Position numbers and translations under genes: made by a program. Under the pieces are notes generated by a model that worked only from the letters and a program-made list of their open reading frames with translations, was not told the DNA's origin and made no database searches. Shown here in pieces: positions 8,448-15,713 of a DNA stretch of 38,408 nt (positions within the stretch are counted from its first letter, which is position 1; every line of letters begins with the position of its first letter). Source of the DNA: CAZMNY01 sp964567745. GTDB lineage: Bacteria; Planctomycetota; Planctomycetia; Pirellulales; Pirellulaceae. The stretch spans positions 1-38,408 of the forward strand of contig CAZMNY010000059.1 of assembly GCA_964567745.1 (NCBI GenBank), written 5' to 3'.

Positions 8448-9527
8448 ATGTCCTTCGTGCTCCAGCCATGGCACATTCTGCTCGCTGCCCTCTGTGGCAT
8501 GGTCAATGAGCGGCAGCAACAGATCATCGAGTTCCAGAACGCACAGATAGAAACACTGCTGAAGAAGCTCGGAAAGAAGCGTCTGCTGCTGGATGACAAT
8601 CAGCGTCGGTTACTGGCTGTGAAGGCTCACGCCATCGGTCGCAAGGCTCTGCTGGAACTGACGACCATCTTTACGCCAGACACGATTCTCCGCTGGCACC
8701 GCGAACTTGTGGCCAGAAAGTTCGACTCCAGCGACAAGCGAAAACCCGGTCGGCCACGTATCCGTCAGGAAATCGTCGATGCCATCGTTCGCTTTGCGAC
8801 GGAAAATCCGACGTGGGGCTACGATCGCATTCAGGGAGCACTTAAGAACGTCGGATATCACATCGCCGATTCCACCGTCGCCAACGTACTGAAGGCGCAT
8901 GGCATCGAGCCAGCACCTGATCGGCAGCGAACACCGGCGTGGTCCACGTTCCTGAAAGCTCACTGGGATTCCATCTTCGCCACGGACTTCACGACTGTGG
9001 AAGTCTGGACGCGGAACGGACTGGTGACGTTCTACGTTCTCGCTGTGATGCATCTGAAAACCCGTCGCGTCCACATTGCCGGGATCACGCCGAGTCCGAA
9101 TGCCACGTGGATGAAACAGGTCTGCCGCAATCTCACCGATTGCGAAGACGGATTCCTGAAAGACGCCGGTCATTTGATCGTCGATCGAGACACGAGCTTG
9201 ATCGCCATGCGGGAATTCCTGGAGCAGAACACGGACACCGAAGTCGTCCTGCTGCCACCGAAGAGTCCCAACCTGAACGCTTATATGGAGAGATGGTTTC
9301 GAAGTCTGAAATCAGAATGTCTTTCCCGGATAATTTTCTTCGGACGTCAGCCACTTGAAAACGCAGTTGGTGAATACGTCAAGCATTATCATGGCGAGAG
9401 ACACCATCAGAGCCTCGGCAACCAGCTCATCGAGCCGAGCGATAATGTCAATGCCGTTGCGGGAAAGATTGAGTGCCGCGAACGACTCGGTGGCATGCTG
9501 AAGTATTACCACCGGCGCGCTGCTTGA
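8448..9527 (+). CDS. DDE transposase with integrase core and HTH
   Basis: 359 residues. An N-terminal helical region is followed by a helix-turn-helix-like part (~65-160: L-R-W-H-R-E-L, then K-P-G-R-P-R-I and W-G-Y-D-R-I-Q-G-A-L), as in IS3/IS481-type transposases. The RNase H-like core supplies the DDE residues: D180 in F-A-T-D-F-T-T, D246 in L-I-V-D-R-D-T, and E281 in N-A-Y-M-E-R-W, with 34 residues between the last two. The tail has H-Y-H-G-E-R-H-H-Q-S-L-G, the usual C-terminal signature. The frame is intact, so the element could be active. No clear ribosome site precedes the ATG; a second possible start is the Met at residue 18. Confidence 0.9.
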   Translation: MSFVLQPWHILLAALCGMVNERQQQIIEFQNAQIETLLKKLGKKRLLLDDNQRRLLAVKAHAIGRKALLELTTIFTPDTILRWHRELVARKFDSSDKRKPGRPRIRQEIVDAIVRFATENPTWGYDRIQGALKNVGYHIADSTVANVLKAHGIEPAPDRQRTPAWSTFLKAHWDSIFATDFTTVEVWTRNGLVTFYVLAVMHLKTRRVHIAGITPSPNATWMKQVCRNLTDCEDGFLKDAGHLIVDRDTSLIAMREFLEQNTDTEVVLLPPKSPNLNAYMERWFRSLKSECLSRIIFFGRQPLENAVGEYVKHYHGERHHQSLGNQLIEPSDNVNAVAGKIECRERLGGMLKYYHRRAA

Positions 9528-9798
9528 GGTTACTTCTCAACGACTGGAACATGCACGATCTGCGATGACGGTACGCGCTCACCGCGAAACGACGCCAATT
9601 CCTCGTTCAGCGGCCGCTATCTCTGGCCGACGCACGGCCGAAATCGCGAACGATTTCTATTTCTAAAACCTGATTGTCAAAGAGCTTTGCCGTCGGTTCA
9701 GTTTTTTGACCCTACGGGCAGGACCAAATACGTTATAGCGCGCAATCGAAAACCTCTGGTTGTTGTTTCAAGAATAGTTTTGCCACAGCGGTTTCGCC

Positions 9799-11175
9799 CT
9801 AGCTACTCAAACTGAGCGGTTTAAGCCGCCACAGCGGCCTCTTGGATAAGGTAACGTCTGATTGTCCTTTTGACATTCACATCTCGGATCCTCGCGAGTA
9901 GGGCGTTGATTCGGTCCTGATTTGTTCTTTGCCGAAGTACTTCGATCTGTTGGTTCAGAGATGGCAGAACGACCTCCTTGTTCTTTTCTCTCGCTTGTGC
10001 ACCTTCGTCCTTGATGGCTTGGTGGGTCAGCGTTTGGTGGGCGGTGCAGCACAGGTGCAGGTGTCGCTCAATTGCGGTTCTGCGTAGTACCTGGTAATCG
10101 CACAGCCCGAGAGAAGTCCGCATCTCCTTAAACAGAACTTCTATACTCCAGCGCCGTTCGTAAATCGCGATGATCTCGCGGGGCTTCCTTGTGACTTCGT
10201 TCGTCGCGACGGACAACAGTTCCTTGCTGCTCCGCGATCGTTTCGAGACGACGACGCGGACTTTTCCAGTGCGTCCCAGTACGCCATCCACGGCGGCGAT
10301 CTTGAGCCATCGCCACCCTCGGCTGCGGCGCATGCGAACTCGCTTTCCTCGGTAACGCAGTATGCCTGGCGCGATGTCCCTCAGCTTTTGTTTCTTGTTG
10401 CCACGAATCAGATTCCGATTCTTGGCGGCGACCGAAAACCACGTGAATCCCTTGCTTTCGCACGCGCGGACGACCGATTGCGCCAAATAGGCGGCGTCGA
10501 ATAGAACGCGGACCTTCAGGCCGAACTTTTCGGGAAACGACGCAATCATGGATGCAGCGATTTGATTGAGCTTGCGATAGTTCTTGCCGGCTTGAGTCTG
10601 GGGAATCCAGAGTTCGATAGCCCACGGAATCGAAACTCCGCGAAACTGCAACGCTGCAAGAACGACGACGTGACCATGGGTAAAGCCGTGCGACTTTTGG
10701 TCCCAAATCTTCGAAACACCGTCCATCGTCTTGCCGCGTTTCGGAATCCGTGTGTCATCGATCACCAAATAAATCGCCTCACCTGGCTGGGGATTCATTG
10801 CCCGAATAATTCTCCACGCCTGCGCTGCAAGCAAACCTGGCGCGTCCCAGTCCGATAGTAGGGAGCGTGCATGGAACGTGCGGTGGCCAAGGGTCGGCGC
10901 GGCAGCGGCGAGATGACAGAGTTTCGACTTCCGGGCGTTGATCAGGAGCGCGACCACCAACACACGAAAGTGCTGGAACCCAATCCTTGAGAAAAAGGCT
11001 CTTTGACTCGCGAACGTCTGTTGCAGGAATCGAGGTGTTCGTGTCAAAATCATGGCGAGGTTCCTGGGCTGTTTAGTCACTACCCATTAAAAGGAACCTC
11101 TCTTTATGCGCAAACACCAGTTTTTCGAGGCTCAACTCTGCCCTCCGACCAAAACCGCTCAGTTTGAGTAGCTAG
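9799..11175 (-). mobile_element. IS701-type insertion sequence with perfect ends and CTAG target duplication
   Basis: Perfect 20-bp inverted repeats lie at 9803-9822 (CTACTCAAACTGAGCGGTTT) and 11152-11171. Both are flanked outside by CTAG (9799-9802 and 11172-11175). IS701 elements are known to duplicate a four-base target of the form YTAR, which CTAG satisfies. The element proper is 1369 bp with one long transposase gene on the minus strand. Perfect ends, an intact duplication and an intact frame indicate a fairly recent insertion. Confidence 0.88.
9821..11080 (-). CDS. IS701/IS4-superfamily DDE transposase
   Basis: 419 residues filling the element; the stop lies within the left inverted repeat. 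Catalytic features of the IS4 superfamily are visible: the first Asp in Y-L-V-I-D-D-T-R-I-P-K-R-G-K (~108-109), the second in V-L-F-D-A-A-Y-L-A, and the Y-(2)-R-(3)-E signature as Y-E-R-R-W-S-I-E-V-L-F-K-E. The N-terminal ~90 residues match the DNA-binding part only loosely. The first ATG lies about 70 bases inside the right end. No frameshift or internal stop is visible. Confidence 0.88.
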   Translation of the reverse strand: MTKQPRNLAMILTRTPRFLQQTFASQRAFFSRIGFQHFRVLVVALLINARKSKLCHLAAAAPTLGHRTFHARSLLSDWDAPGLLAAQAWRIIRAMNPQPGEAIYLVIDDTRIPKRGKTMDGVSKIWDQKSHGFTHGHVVVLAALQFRGVSIPWAIELWIPQTQAGKNYRKLNQIAASMIASFPEKFGLKVRVLFDAAYLAQSVVRACESKGFTWFSVAAKNRNLIRGNKKQKLRDIAPGILRYRGKRVRMRRSRGWRWLKIAAVDGVLGRTGKVRVVVSKRSRSSKELLSVATNEVTRKPREIIAIYERRWSIEVLFKEMRTSLGLCDYQVLRRTAIERHLHLCCTAHQTLTHQAIKDEGAQAREKNKEVVLPSLNQQIEVLRQRTNQDRINALLARIRDVNVKRTIRRYLIQEAAVAA

Positions 11176-11269
11176 AGCTCCCCCAAGTCTACTTCTATGT
11201 CGGCGTGATCGCCAAACGTCTCAGAGTTTACCCGGTTGAGTGCGACTCAGTGCGAGAGGATGCGACGAA

Positions 11270-11312
11270 TTGAGAAAGTAGCGCACGAGGACTCGAACCC
11301 CCGACACAAGAT
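11270..11312 (-). other. tRNA 3'-end-like fragment
   Basis: On the minus strand a T-arm-like segment (GGGGGTTCGAGTCCTCG) is followed by a possible acceptor strand and then CTTTCTCAATTC. The last bases match what lies directly downstream of tRNA-Asn at 14153. No D-arm or anticodon arm can be built upstream, so this is not a working tRNA. It could be a remnant of an integration site in a tRNA gene. Confidence 0.3.
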
Positions 11313-11354
11313 AGAACCGCAGGCATCGGGTTGTACGAGTTTGTTGCGGGGGAA

Positions 11355-11615
11355 GAACGCAACTAGGTGTGTTAACCAAAACGGCCTGTTAAACCGAGAG
11401 CGCAGAGAGTTTGGGCGAGAGTTCGCGCTAAGGAGCCAGAATCAGCGCTTTTCAGCGCTCTCTCTTTTGCGCACGGCGTCTACGATCAACGAGAGTCGTC
11501 GTCGCAAATCCTTTGACGGTAACAAGAAATAGAAAAACGCTTGACGATTCTCTCGCTCGGCGTTTTGTGCTAACCCGGTTGTCGGTCAATTCCGCTGGAA
11601 TTGAGAAAGCTCCCC
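11355..11615 (+). repeat. 260-bp direct repeat, copy A
   Basis: Aligns over its whole length with 13898-14157 at roughly 80 percent identity by eye, with small indels. Shared blocks include GAACGCAAC, GAGTTTGGGCGAGAGTTCGC, CGTCGTCGCAAATCCTT, ACAAGAAATAGAAAAACGC and the terminal hairpin CAATTCCGCTGGAATTG. Both copies contain a similar reading frame ending R-R-R-K-S then N-K-K before TAG, too short and too compositionally odd to call a gene. Confidence 0.75.
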
Positions 11616-11776
11616 GAAAGGAACCCAAAGCGTAACGGTTCTCTCCTTGGCGATTCGCGGAAGTCGTGGTTAGACAACAGGTTGGCGAGTTCGAGTCCCT
11701 TTCGGTCACTTCGTCGAAAAGCAATGCGCGGTACAATAACAGAACCCAACTAAAGCCACTTTGCTTGGAGCCACAC

Positions 11777-11962
11777 GTGACCCCCAAAGAAAAGGCCGTC
11801 ACCGTCATTCAGTCTCTCGACGATGATGCATCCTTAGATGACGTTATCGATCGGCTCTACTTGCTTCGAAAGATCGAGTTGGGGCTGGCACAGGCCGACG
11901 CTGGCGATGTGATGGAGCACGATGAGTTCATGAAGGAACTTGAGGCAGAGGATGTTGGCTAG
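11777..11962 (+). CDS. Antitoxin of a ParE/RelE-type toxin-antitoxin pair
   Basis: 61 residues from a GTG start with GGAG six bases upstream. The acidic helical sequence contains D-D-D-A-S-L-D-D-V-I-D-R-L and ends E-L-E-A-E-D. It resembles small antitoxins preceding ParE-type toxins that share the A-S-L-x-x-x-x-x-x-L segment. It should bind and neutralise the toxin encoded next, whose start codon overlaps its last 11 bases, and probably represses the operon. Longer in-frame starts upstream lack a ribosome site. There is no obvious DNA-binding motif in such a short chain, so the repression role is inference. Confidence 0.7.
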   Translation: MTPKEKAVTVIQSLDDDASLDDVIDRLYLLRKIELGLAQADAGDVMEHDEFMKELEAEDVG

Positions 11963-12251
11963 GATATTTTGGACACAGCAAGCCCGCGATGACCTTAGGG
12001 CGATTCGCGCTCATATCGCGCGAGATGCTCCGGCAGCGGCCGGGGAATATGTCCGTCGACTAAGGAAGTCGGTTGAGCGACTGAGAGACTTTCCGTTTTC
12101 TGGGGAAGTTGTGCCAGAAATTGGTCGGGATGATATTCGTGAAGTCATTCAAGGCGTTTACCGCGTTATCCATCGCGCGAGCGACAAACGAGTGGAGATC
12201 TTAACTGTGTTTCACGGGGCGCGCATTCTTGGTCCTGCCGACATCGATTGA
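11952..12251 (+). CDS. ParE/RelE-superfamily toxin
   Basis: 99 residues from the ATG at 11952, overlapping the antitoxin gene by 11 bases, the usual arrangement for translational coupling. Family features are clear: W-T-x-x-A-R-D-D-L-R-A-I at the N-terminus, F-P-x-S-G-E-V-V-P-E in the middle, then R-E-V-I-Q-G-V-Y-R-V-I-H-R and V-E-I-L-T-V-F-H-G-A-R at the end. ParE relatives block DNA gyrase while RelE relatives cleave mRNA; the sequence fits ParE better, but the target cannot be fixed from it. The pair lies within the 260-bp direct repeats, consistent with a mobile or accessory module. Confidence 0.85.
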   Translation: MLARIFWTQQARDDLRAIRAHIARDAPAAAGEYVRRLRKSVERLRDFPFSGEVVPEIGRDDIREVIQGVYRVIHRASDKRVEILTVFHGARILGPADID

Positions 12252-12505
12252 ATCATGAAGCCAGGCCAAGCAGTCGTGATCGCGCATGATGCCATCCAAT
12301 GCGGTTTGGCCAGCGTAGGCTATCGAGCGCAGACACCCCGTCGGCACCATGCTCAAACCGGCCCCCGCTGCGACGCAAAGCTTGGCGTCGGCGGTCCAGA
12401 CATAATATACTTCCCTCATCGGCAGCTTACCGTCGTTGAGCCGATTTCTGCGCAGCGCCGCAGGAATATGATGCGATTGAATTCGGTCTGCAAGGAGAGT
12501 GCGTG

Positions 12506-13441
12506 ATGGCCTCGCTTCCCGCTGCGATTCGCTGCCTTTTGATCTTGCTGCTGATTTGTTCGACCTCAGACGCAAACGACGAAATCAAAGCGCTGATCGG
12601 TCAACTCGGCAAAGGCGTGCCTGCCGGTGACCGGGTTGCCGCGGCGAAGAAACTGCGAGATATGGAGACGAGGGAGGCGCTCGGGGCGATCGACGCGCTT
12701 GAGAACAATTGCACCGACGACAATGCAGACGTGCGGAACGCGGCCGTGCTGGCGCTCGGTACGTTGCTGGACCGTTTCGAGCAACCCTGTCACCTGTCGC
12801 TGGTGCGGGCCATGTTCGACGCGGACCCTCTCATTCGCACCCATGCCGATCTGTTTGTCCGATTGATGGCGAAACGACTGCCAGAGGATGCCGTGCCACT
12901 TTTGCTGTCGCAGGCCGCTCATCGCGACCCGTCGATTCGATCGAGCGTCCTGGAGACTTTGGCCGCGGCCGCCGGCGACGACCCCACGATTCGCGCCGTC
13001 CTGCGGCAAGCGGTTCACGATCGGGATTACATGGTCCGCAACAACGTGATCGTCGCCTTGTTCAAGCAGACGGGCGACCTGTCAGCCGCTGTCTCCCATT
13101 GGCTGATGTTGCTCGACGAGCCCGGAAACGCAGATGCGGCCAAGTTTGAGTCCGAGCGGCAGCAATTCGTCCAGATTGGCATTGCGCAGCATGTCCGCAA
13201 TCTGGGATTGCAGAGGCCGAAGGAGATGATCAACGCCCTGATTCCGTTGCTCAAGGACGAGTCGCCGGTCGTCCGGGGTGCTGCGGCGAGAACTTTGGGA
13301 GCGATCGCGAACGACTCAGACGAAGCAAGACGCCTGGCCGTCAAATTGCGCGTTCGAGAGGAGCTTAAACCACTGCTCGATGACAGCGTCGAAAACGTGC
13401 GCGCCAATGCGGCCGTCGGCCTGGATCGCTTGCCCAAGTAA
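12506..13441 (+). CDS. Secreted HEAT-repeat protein
   Basis: 311 residues with an AAGGAG site before the ATG; a GTG three bases earlier is equally possible. Residues 1-24 form a signal peptide ending near S-D-A-N. The mature protein is built of HEAT/PBS-lyase-type helical repeats, seen as D-x-x-V-R-x-x-A-x-x-A-L-x-x-L units: N-A-D-V-R-N-A-A-V-L-A-L-G-T-L, R-D-P-S-I-R-S-S-V-L-E-T-L, R-D-Y-M-V-R-N-N-V-I-V-A-L, E-S-P-V-V-R-G-A-A-A-R-T-L-G and E-N-V-R-A-N-A-A-V-G-L. Such solenoids bind other proteins; the partner is unknown. Confidence 0.8.
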   Translation: MASLPAAIRCLLILLLICSTSDANDEIKALIGQLGKGVPAGDRVAAAKKLRDMETREALGAIDALENNCTDDNADVRNAAVLALGTLLDRFEQPCHLSLVRAMFDADPLIRTHADLFVRLMAKRLPEDAVPLLLSQAAHRDPSIRSSVLETLAAAAGDDPTIRAVLRQAVHDRDYMVRNNVIVALFKQTGDLSAAVSHWLMLLDEPGNADAAKFESERQQFVQIGIAQHVRNLGLQRPKEMINALIPLLKDESPVVRGAAARTLGAIANDSDEARRLAVKLRVREELKPLLDDSVENVRANAAVGLDRLPK

Positions 13442-13897
13442 ACCAGCTCTCTCCGTCTCTCGATCTGCCAAGTGTGAACGGCACTTGAAAAGTGCAGCGC
13501 CTGGCGCCGTAAAAGTGCAGCGCTGGGTTGGTGGTGGGAATCATCACAGGCCGTCCCCGTCCTATCCAATAACTCATCCGATGTGTAACTGTGTTGATTG
13601 TAACGGTCTGTCGCCACCAGACTCTGGCGTATTCGTCCGACATCGTGGGATGTCGTTGACACTTCGCCCATCCCGTCGGAAGCTGAGGTCTTCTGTCGAT
13701 TGGGGGCAGCCCCGGAAGCGATCGCACCGTGTTTGAATCCTAACTTAAAGACTGGTTCCATTCGTGGGGGCGGGTCACGACCGCTTACACGCGGGGCTGG
13801 GCGGCCGATTGTGAATGGATGTTGGCGTGGCGAGCGTTCGCGACGCCTCTATCTGCTAACCTACCCGGCGCAAGTTCGATATGACGAACTGGGGTCC
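13442..13897. other. Gene-free stretch with possible IS21-type end
   Basis: No credible gene. AAAAGTGCAGCGC occurs twice (13488-13500 and 13511-13523, 23 bases apart), separated by a CTGGCGCCGT segment. Reiterated terminal motifs of this kind occur at IS21-family ends, so this may be an orphan end. The rest shows nothing recognisable. Confidence 0.35.
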
Positions 13898-14157
13898 GAA
13901 CGCAACCAGGTGTGTTAACCCAAAGCCGCCTGTTAAACAGAGAGCGCGAGAGTTTGGGCGAGAGTTCGCGCTATCGGGCCGAAATCGGCGATATTCAGCG
14001 CTCTCACTTTTTCGCAAAACGGCGACGACCAGCAAAACGCGTCGTCGCAAATCCTTATACGACAACAAGAAATAGAAAAACGCCGGACGATTCTCTCGCT
14101 CAGCGTTTTGTGCTAACTCGGTTGTCGGTCAATTCCGCTGGAATTGAAAAAGCTCCC
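13898..14157 (+). repeat. 260-bp direct repeat, copy B, abutting tRNA-Asn
   Basis: The second copy of the repeat described at 11355. Its end, with the hairpin CAATTCCGCTGGAATTG, runs directly into the 3' end of the tRNA-Asn gene, so the repeat occupies the tRNA's immediate downstream region. Confidence 0.75.
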
Positions 14158-14225
14158 CCGGCAAGACTCGAACTTGCGACAAGGCGGTTAACAGCCGCCT
14201 GCTCTACCAACTGAGCTACAGGGGA
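14153..14225 (-). tRNA. tRNA-Asn (GTT)
   Basis: 73 bases fold into a complete cloverleaf: a seven-pair acceptor stem TCCCCTG/CGGGGGA with one G-U pair, a D-arm GCTC/GAGC, an anticodon stem GGCGG/CCGCC with loop CTGTTAA (anticodon GTT), and a T-arm GCAAG/CTTGC with loop TTCGAGT. The discriminator base is G. The CCA end is not encoded, as the next bases are CTT. Confidence 0.95.
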
Positions 14226-14321
14226 TTATGAGTTTTAAATTAAGTCATCTGTTGATTTCCTGCAAGGCGAGAGAGGGCGTCGGCCGGCAAGATTCTAGAA
14301 GACAAGCGCAGGACAAACTGA

Positions 14322-14774
14322 CTAATCGTCATCGTCGTCATCATCGTCGAGATGAAGCGGCTCGCCGCGGTTGCGCTGCATGGCGACCGAGTTGCCGCGC
14401 TCGCTGAAGGAGACTTCATTCATGAAGGAACGCATCAGCATCAAGCCGCGACCCGAAGGAATTTCCAGGTTCTCGTCGTCGGTCGGATCGGGCACCGCGT
14501 CCGGATCAAAGCCACTGCCCTCATCCGCAATCTGGATTCGAACCGATTCGGTCGAGATGAAGAACGCCACGTCAACATACTTGCCTTCATCCAATTGGTT
14601 CCCGTGCTTCAAGGCGTTCATTAACGCCTCTTCCGCCGCCAAATGGATGCCAAACACCTCCTGGTCCGTCCAACCCTGTTCGCCCAATTTGCCCACGAAC
14701 TCATCCAACAACTGCTTCGCAATCGATGTATCGGTTGCGAATCGTTTCTCGTTGGACCAGGACCATTCGGACAT
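14322..14774 (-). CDS. Anti-sigma factor serine kinase, RsbW/SpoIIAB-like
   Basis: 150 residues with a GHKL ATPase fold. The N-box is E49-x-x-x-N53-A-x-x-H57-G, the G1 motif D84-E-G-S-G and the G2 motif S-G-R-G (107-110) followed by L-M-L-M-R-S-F-M. In partner-switching systems such a kinase holds a sigma factor inactive and phosphorylates its STAS antagonist. The gene follows the STAS gene on the same strand after about 140 bases, which supports the pairing; no sigma factor gene adjoins. The protein ends in eight consecutive aspartates (143-150), unusual for the family. No ribosome site precedes the chosen ATG, but the match to the family begins there. Confidence 0.88.
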   Translation of the reverse strand: MSEWSWSNEKRFATDTSIAKQLLDEFVGKLGEQGWTDQEVFGIHLAAEEALMNALKHGNQLDEGKYVDVAFFISTESVRIQIADEGSGFDPDAVPDPTDDENLEIPSGRGLMLMRSFMNEVSFSERGNSVAMQRNRGEPLHLDDDDDDDD

Positions 14775-14916
14775 GAAACTAAATCGGAGTTTGCAAAGAC
14801 AACGTCGGAATGAAGACGTGACCGAGAGACAAGAAACGTGATTTTCGACTTCGTTCGAGACTCTAAATTCTAAGCCATTCGAGCACAATGACCACTTGCC
14901 TAAAAGGGGGGATTCG

Positions 14917-15270
14917 TCACGCGCCGAACGATGACAAGGCCTCTTCTTGTGTATCGAATAACGGGAACATTGAATCCAGCCGAGTTATCGAAAGAATCTC
15001 AGAAATTTCGCGTCGGATCGAACATATCCCCCAACTCCCGCCCTTCTTCTTGACCTGCCGATCCAACACGATCAACTGATTCAGCGCGCTGCTGCAAAGA
15101 AACTGGACCTCGCCCAGATTCAAAACCAACGGTGAGTCTCGCTCGTCAACTACTTCGCGCAGAACGCCCATCAGCGATTCGACGCGATGCGCCTGGACCA
15201 CCTTGGCGTCGAGAGGTCGAACGACGACAACTTCTCCAATCTCTTCGACCGCTACATTGGACTGATTCAT
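14917..15270 (-). CDS. STAS-domain anti-sigma factor antagonist, RsbV-like
   Basis: 117 residues from an ATG preceded by a strong GGAGGT site. The STAS fold is visible: V-V-V-V-R-P-L strand, L-V-L-N-L-G-E-V-Q-F-L then C-S60-S61-A-L-N-Q-L-I, and a basic loop K-K-K-G-G before the last helix. In RsbV-type proteins the serine at this position is phosphorylated by the cognate kinase; Ser60 or Ser61 is the candidate. In its unphosphorylated form it would bind the kinase encoded next and free a sigma factor. The family's usual D-S-S-G-L is C-S-S-A-L here. The two genes are probably one transcript. Confidence 0.88.
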   Translation of the reverse strand: MNQSNVAVEEIGEVVVVRPLDAKVVQAHRVESLMGVLREVVDERDSPLVLNLGEVQFLCSSALNQLIVLDRQVKKKGGSWGICSIRREISEILSITRLDSMFPLFDTQEEALSSFGA

Positions 15271-15713
15271 CTCTGTTGACCTCCGAATAGAGGGAAAGAA
15301 GGGAACAACCAACGAATTGGCTGCTCCAGCTATCATATTACGAGCCAATGCGAGGGGCAACGAGCTTGGTAAATACCGAGTCTTTACGCACGTTTTCTCA
15401 AGGAAAACGCCAAATGACCACCGGGCGAATTGGTCGCACTATGCCGCTTGCCCGCCTCCTGCGAGCAGCTGTCAAAACTGACGCGCGTCAATCGCCCACC
15501 GGCCTGTAGGCCGACACAACGCTCTCCCCATTGCCAAGGCATTCTATCGCTGGGAACAATCCGATTGCTCGTATGTCTTCTGACGTCTGGCCCGATTGCG
15601 ATGTCTCTTCAAAGTAGATTCATGATCAAGCGAGCACCGCGCTGATGATGCTCATGCGCAATCAATCCGGAGATCTTGCCTAACCAGCATCCCGGCCGTA
15701 ATCGCGCGTCCCG
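15271..15713. other. Divergent intergenic region
   Basis: 443 bases between two diverging genes. It should hold the promoter of the STAS/kinase pair and that of the TPR membrane protein. No clear -35/-10 pair, operator or RNA structure stands out. Confidence 0.5.

Larger units (their letters stand above)
8099..9718 (+). mobile_element. Integrase-core (IS481/IS3-like) insertion sequence with reiterated left end
   Basis: The right end (9700-9718, AGTTTTTTGACCCTACGGG) is the exact reverse complement of 8099-8117. The match extends one base inward to give 20-bp terminal repeats. Near-identical left ends also start at 8205 (one mismatch) and 8314 (one mismatch), the third being closest to the transposase. 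The ~100 bases after 8099 and after 8314 are clearly the same sequence. The functional element may therefore be 8314-9718 or 8099-9718. I see no convincing target-site duplication. The transposase frame is intact. Confidence 0.8.

Noticed and set aside
11640..11730. Second tRNA-like piece containing GTTCGAGTCCC
   Set aside because: The T-arm cannot pair properly and neither an acceptor stem nor an anticodon arm can be built around it.
12201..12575. Minus-strand frame of 124 codons between the toxin and HEAT genes
   Set aside because: It overlaps the ends of two better-supported genes on the other strand and has no recognisable motif or ribosome site.
14322..14345. Poly-Asp codon run as a possible sequencing artefact or frameshift
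   Set aside because: The run is a mix of GAC and GAT codons ending in a normal stop, so it reads as real coding sequence.
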